16,345 bases of DNA from Marinospirillum sp. (GTDB taxonomy: Bacteria > Pseudomonadota > Gammaproteobacteria > Pseudomonadales > Halomonadaceae), in the NCBI GenBank assembly GCA_007116865.1, contig SKHR01000159.1, forward strand, positions 1 to 16,345, written 5' to 3'. The notes under the pieces are model-generated. The model saw nothing but the letters and a program-made list of their open reading frames with translations. It was not told the DNA's origin and did no database searches. The position numbers and the translations under genes were made by a program. How positions within the stretch are numbered: position 1 is the stretch's first letter; every line of letters starts with the position of its first letter. Positions 14,342 to 16,345 of the stretch are shown in pieces.

Positions 14342-16210
14342 ATGCTACTTAAAATTCGTGAAAAATCCCGCGGGATTGTTGCTTACTTTATTGTTGGTTT
14401 GATCGCGATCGCCTTCTCCCTGTGGGGGATGGACTCGCTGTTTACTGCATGGCGTGGCGACCCCAATGAGGCGGTTCAAGTCAATGGTGAAACTATCACC
14501 CACCAGCAGATTGACCGCCGGGTACAACAGCAAATGCGACAGCTCCTGCAATCGGGCCAGATCGATCCAGACCAGCTGGACACAGACCTGTTACGCCAGA
14601 TCGTGACCTCCCAACTGGTTCAGCAGGAACTGCTGCGCCAAGAAACCGAGCGTTTGAAGTTGCGAGTGTCTGATCGTCAGGTCGAGCGGGAAATGGTTCG
14701 CATTGATGCCTTCCGTGGTCAGGATGGTCGTTTCAATCAAGAGACCTTTACCCAACTACTACGCCAGGAAGGCTTATCACCGGCTGCATTTCGTGCCCAA
14801 CTGCGGGAAGACATCCTGGTTCAACAACTGCTCAGCGGCCTGTATGCCTCAGAGTTTGTGACACCCGCCGAATTGGCTGAATTCCAGCGCATCGCTGGTG
14901 AAAAACGTGATTACCGTTACTTGTTGATCCGTCAGGCCGATTTTATGGATGAAGTCAATCTGTCAGAAGCCGATATTGAAGCCTTTTATACAGAGAATGC
15001 CCGCGCTTTCATGGCACCTCGGCGAGTGCAGTTGGACTACCTGATGTTTGATCCTGACAGTCTGATGCAAGACATGTCAGTGAGCGAAGAAGAAATCCAG
15101 CTGGAATATCAGCGTTTTATTGCCGGTCTTGAGCAACAGGGCCGCTATCGTGCCGCGCATATTTTGTTGAGTTATGACTCCGCAGCTGAACAGGCAGAAG
15201 CTCAGGCACAGCTGGAAGGCGTGCGTGAAGAAGTCCTCCAAGGGGCTGACTTCGCAGAACTGGCTGCAGACCTATCTGAAGACACGGCCACGGCTCGTCG
15301 TGGAGGCGACCTTGGCTGGATTGAACCCGGTAGCCTGGACCCTGCTTTCGAATCCGCACTCTTTGCCTTGACTGAGGCCGGACAAGTCAGCCCAGTTGTG
15401 GCCACGGACTTTGGTTTACATCTGATTTATTTGGCCGACAAACAAGCCGCAGACATTCCTGCACTGGATGAGGTACGTGACGGCATGCGTGAGCGTTTGC
15501 TGGCACAGCCGATGCGTGAGGCGGTCAGTGAAAAACTTGAGCTTTTACGTAACCTGAGTTTCAGTGCAGACCGTTTGGATGAAGTCGCCCAGCAAACGGG
15601 GCTTGAGCGAGCCCAGACTGACTGGCTTTATGATGGACAGCTGCCAGGATTCTGGCGTCAGGATCGGGTGCGTCAGGCTATTTTCTCTCAGGAAGTGCTG
15701 GAAGATGGCTGGGTCTCTGAGCCGGTGCGTCTTGAAGATGGTCGTTATGTGCTGATTCAGAAGGCGGCTTTTGAACCTGCCCAGCAGCGCCCCCTGGCTG
15801 AAGTGCGCGATGAAGTGATTGAAGAACTGACCTTTTTTGAAGCGCAGCGCCTGGCAGAAGCAGCGGTTCTTGATCTGCAGACGCGACTGGTTGAGGGCGA
15901 GTCACTTGAACACCAATCCTGGGTTCTGCGTGAAGGCGTCAGCCGGACCAATCGCAGTGATGACCGCCAGATTTTGAGTGCAGCCTTTGCCCTGACTGAG
16001 CAGGCTCAGCCGGCGGTGCGCCTGGTGAATCTGCCCAGTGGTGATGTGGCGCTGGTACAGCTGCTGAGCATGACGGAAGGGGAAGTATCCAGTGATCCTG
16101 AAGAACTGACTGAGCTGCGCCAGATGCTGCAAGGAGACAAGGGGTATCGCCTGCAAACCCAGTTTGTGCATCATCTAGAGCAGCAAGCAGAAATCAAAGT
16201 CCGCAACTAA
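14342..16210 (+). CDS. ppiD: PpiD, membrane-anchored periplasmic folding factor
   Basis: PpiD is an inner-membrane-anchored chaperone that meets proteins leaving the SecYEG channel. The protein has 622 residues (E. coli 623). A short basic N-terminus (KIREKSR) is followed by one membrane segment at about 11-30 (GIVAYFIVGLIAIAFSLWGM), then a long periplasmic part. Residues about 40-190 form the SurA-like N-terminal helical domain (VNGETITHQQIDRRVQQQM). A parvulin-type PpiC domain lies at about 266-365 (RAAHILLSY, ADLSEDTATARRGGDLGWIEPG, VVATDFGLHLIYL). The rest is the C-terminal helical domain. In E. coli the PpiC domain of PpiD is reported to lack isomerase activity; whether that holds here is unknown. 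GAGGAAGG before the ATG is a strong ribosome site. It has its own promoter and follows hupB in the conserved order. Confidence 0.95.
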   Translation: MLLKIREKSRGIVAYFIVGLIAIAFSLWGMDSLFTAWRGDPNEAVQVNGETITHQQIDRRVQQQMRQLLQSGQIDPDQLDTDLLRQIVTSQLVQQELLRQETERLKLRVSDRQVEREMVRIDAFRGQDGRFNQETFTQLLRQEGLSPAAFRAQLREDILVQQLLSGLYASEFVTPAELAEFQRIAGEKRDYRYLLIRQADFMDEVNLSEADIEAFYTENARAFMAPRRVQLDYLMFDPDSLMQDMSVSEEEIQLEYQRFIAGLEQQGRYRAAHILLSYDSAAEQAEAQAQLEGVREEVLQGADFAELAADLSEDTATARRGGDLGWIEPGSLDPAFESALFALTEAGQVSPVVATDFGLHLIYLADKQAADIPALDEVRDGMRERLLAQPMREAVSEKLELLRNLSFSADRLDEVAQQTGLERAQTDWLYDGQLPGFWRQDRVRQAIFSQEVLEDGWVSEPVRLEDGRYVLIQKAAFEPAQQRPLAEVRDEVIEELTFFEAQRLAEAAVLDLQTRLVEGESLEHQSWVLREGVSRTNRSDDRQILSAAFALTEQAQPAVRLVNLPSGDVALVQLLSMTEGEVSSDPEELTELRQMLQGDKGYRLQTQFVHHLEQQAEIKVRN

Positions 16211-16245
16211 ACCGATGATCGCTGTTTAGCAAAATCCGCGTAAAC

Positions 16246-16311
16246 CACCGCCCATTCGGGCGGTGATATAAGTGGAGACTGCAAAGCAGTCATGGGTTGC
16301 TGCTCGCAACC
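16246..16311 (+). terminator. Three successive short hairpins after ppiD
   Basis: Three perfect hairpins follow one another. CACCGCCC pairs with GGGCGGTG (16246-16265, four-base loop), GACTGC with GCAGTC (16277-16291, three-base loop) and GGTTGC with GCAACC (16295-16311, five-base loop). The first, 35 bases after the ppiD stop, is probably a terminator but lacks a T run. The other two are unexplained. The remaining bases to the window end show no definite gene; an ATG at 16333 has no good ribosome site. Confidence 0.5.
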
Positions 16312-16345
16312 AGGACTGGCATTATTTACAGTATGATCAAAGCCA

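Noticed and set aside
16333..16345. Start of a next gene at the ATG near the window end
   Set aside because: Only four codons are visible, with no ribosome site close upstream; it cannot be told from chance.

Overview
This window is a chromosomal stretch from a gammaproteobacterium. The run folD, tRNA genes, tig, clpP, clpX, lon, hupB, ppiD matches, as far as I recall, the gene order in Pseudomonas and related orders. The proteins read like Pseudomonadales/Oceanospirillales orthologues, but I cannot place the genus from sequence alone. Base composition and codon use look even throughout. I see no insertion sequence, integrase, attachment site, CRISPR array or other sign of recent transfer.

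Layout. The window opens inside prfC (peptide release factor 3, plus strand, 5' end cut by the window edge). From about 1.4 to 7.0 kb, six genes lie on the minus strand. In transcription order they are folD, a CheY-like single-domain response regulator, a CheC-family phosphatase, a PAS-GAF-GGDEF diguanylate cyclase, then after a 57-base gap an aspC-like aminotransferase and an ansA-like asparaginase. The first four are tightly packed: folD and the regulator share one base in TGATG, then come gaps of 4 and 9 bases. The last two overlap by 20 bases. The asparaginase gene runs 65 bases into the end of prfC, head-on.

From 7.2 kb everything is on the plus strand. A strong stable-RNA-type promoter drives tRNA-Pro(UGG), tRNA-Arg(UCU) and tRNA-His(GUG). 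These are followed by the protein-folding and proteolysis block: trigger factor, ClpP, ClpX, Lon, the nucleoid protein HU-beta and the periplasmic chaperone PpiD. Intergenic hairpins separate several of these genes. A textbook intrinsic terminator follows hupB and a good sigma-70 promoter precedes ppiD.

How the genes work together. Trigger factor folds nascent chains, ClpXP and Lon degrade damaged or regulatory proteins, and PpiD handles proteins emerging into the periplasm. The asparaginase and aminotransferase together can take asparagine to aspartate and then oxaloacetate. The least familiar part is the regulator, CheC-type phosphatase and diguanylate cyclase trio behind folD. It looks like a small phospho-signalling module that may connect to cyclic di-GMP, with no histidine kinase, CheD or receptor gene beside it. 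It is my main candidate for a poorly described system.
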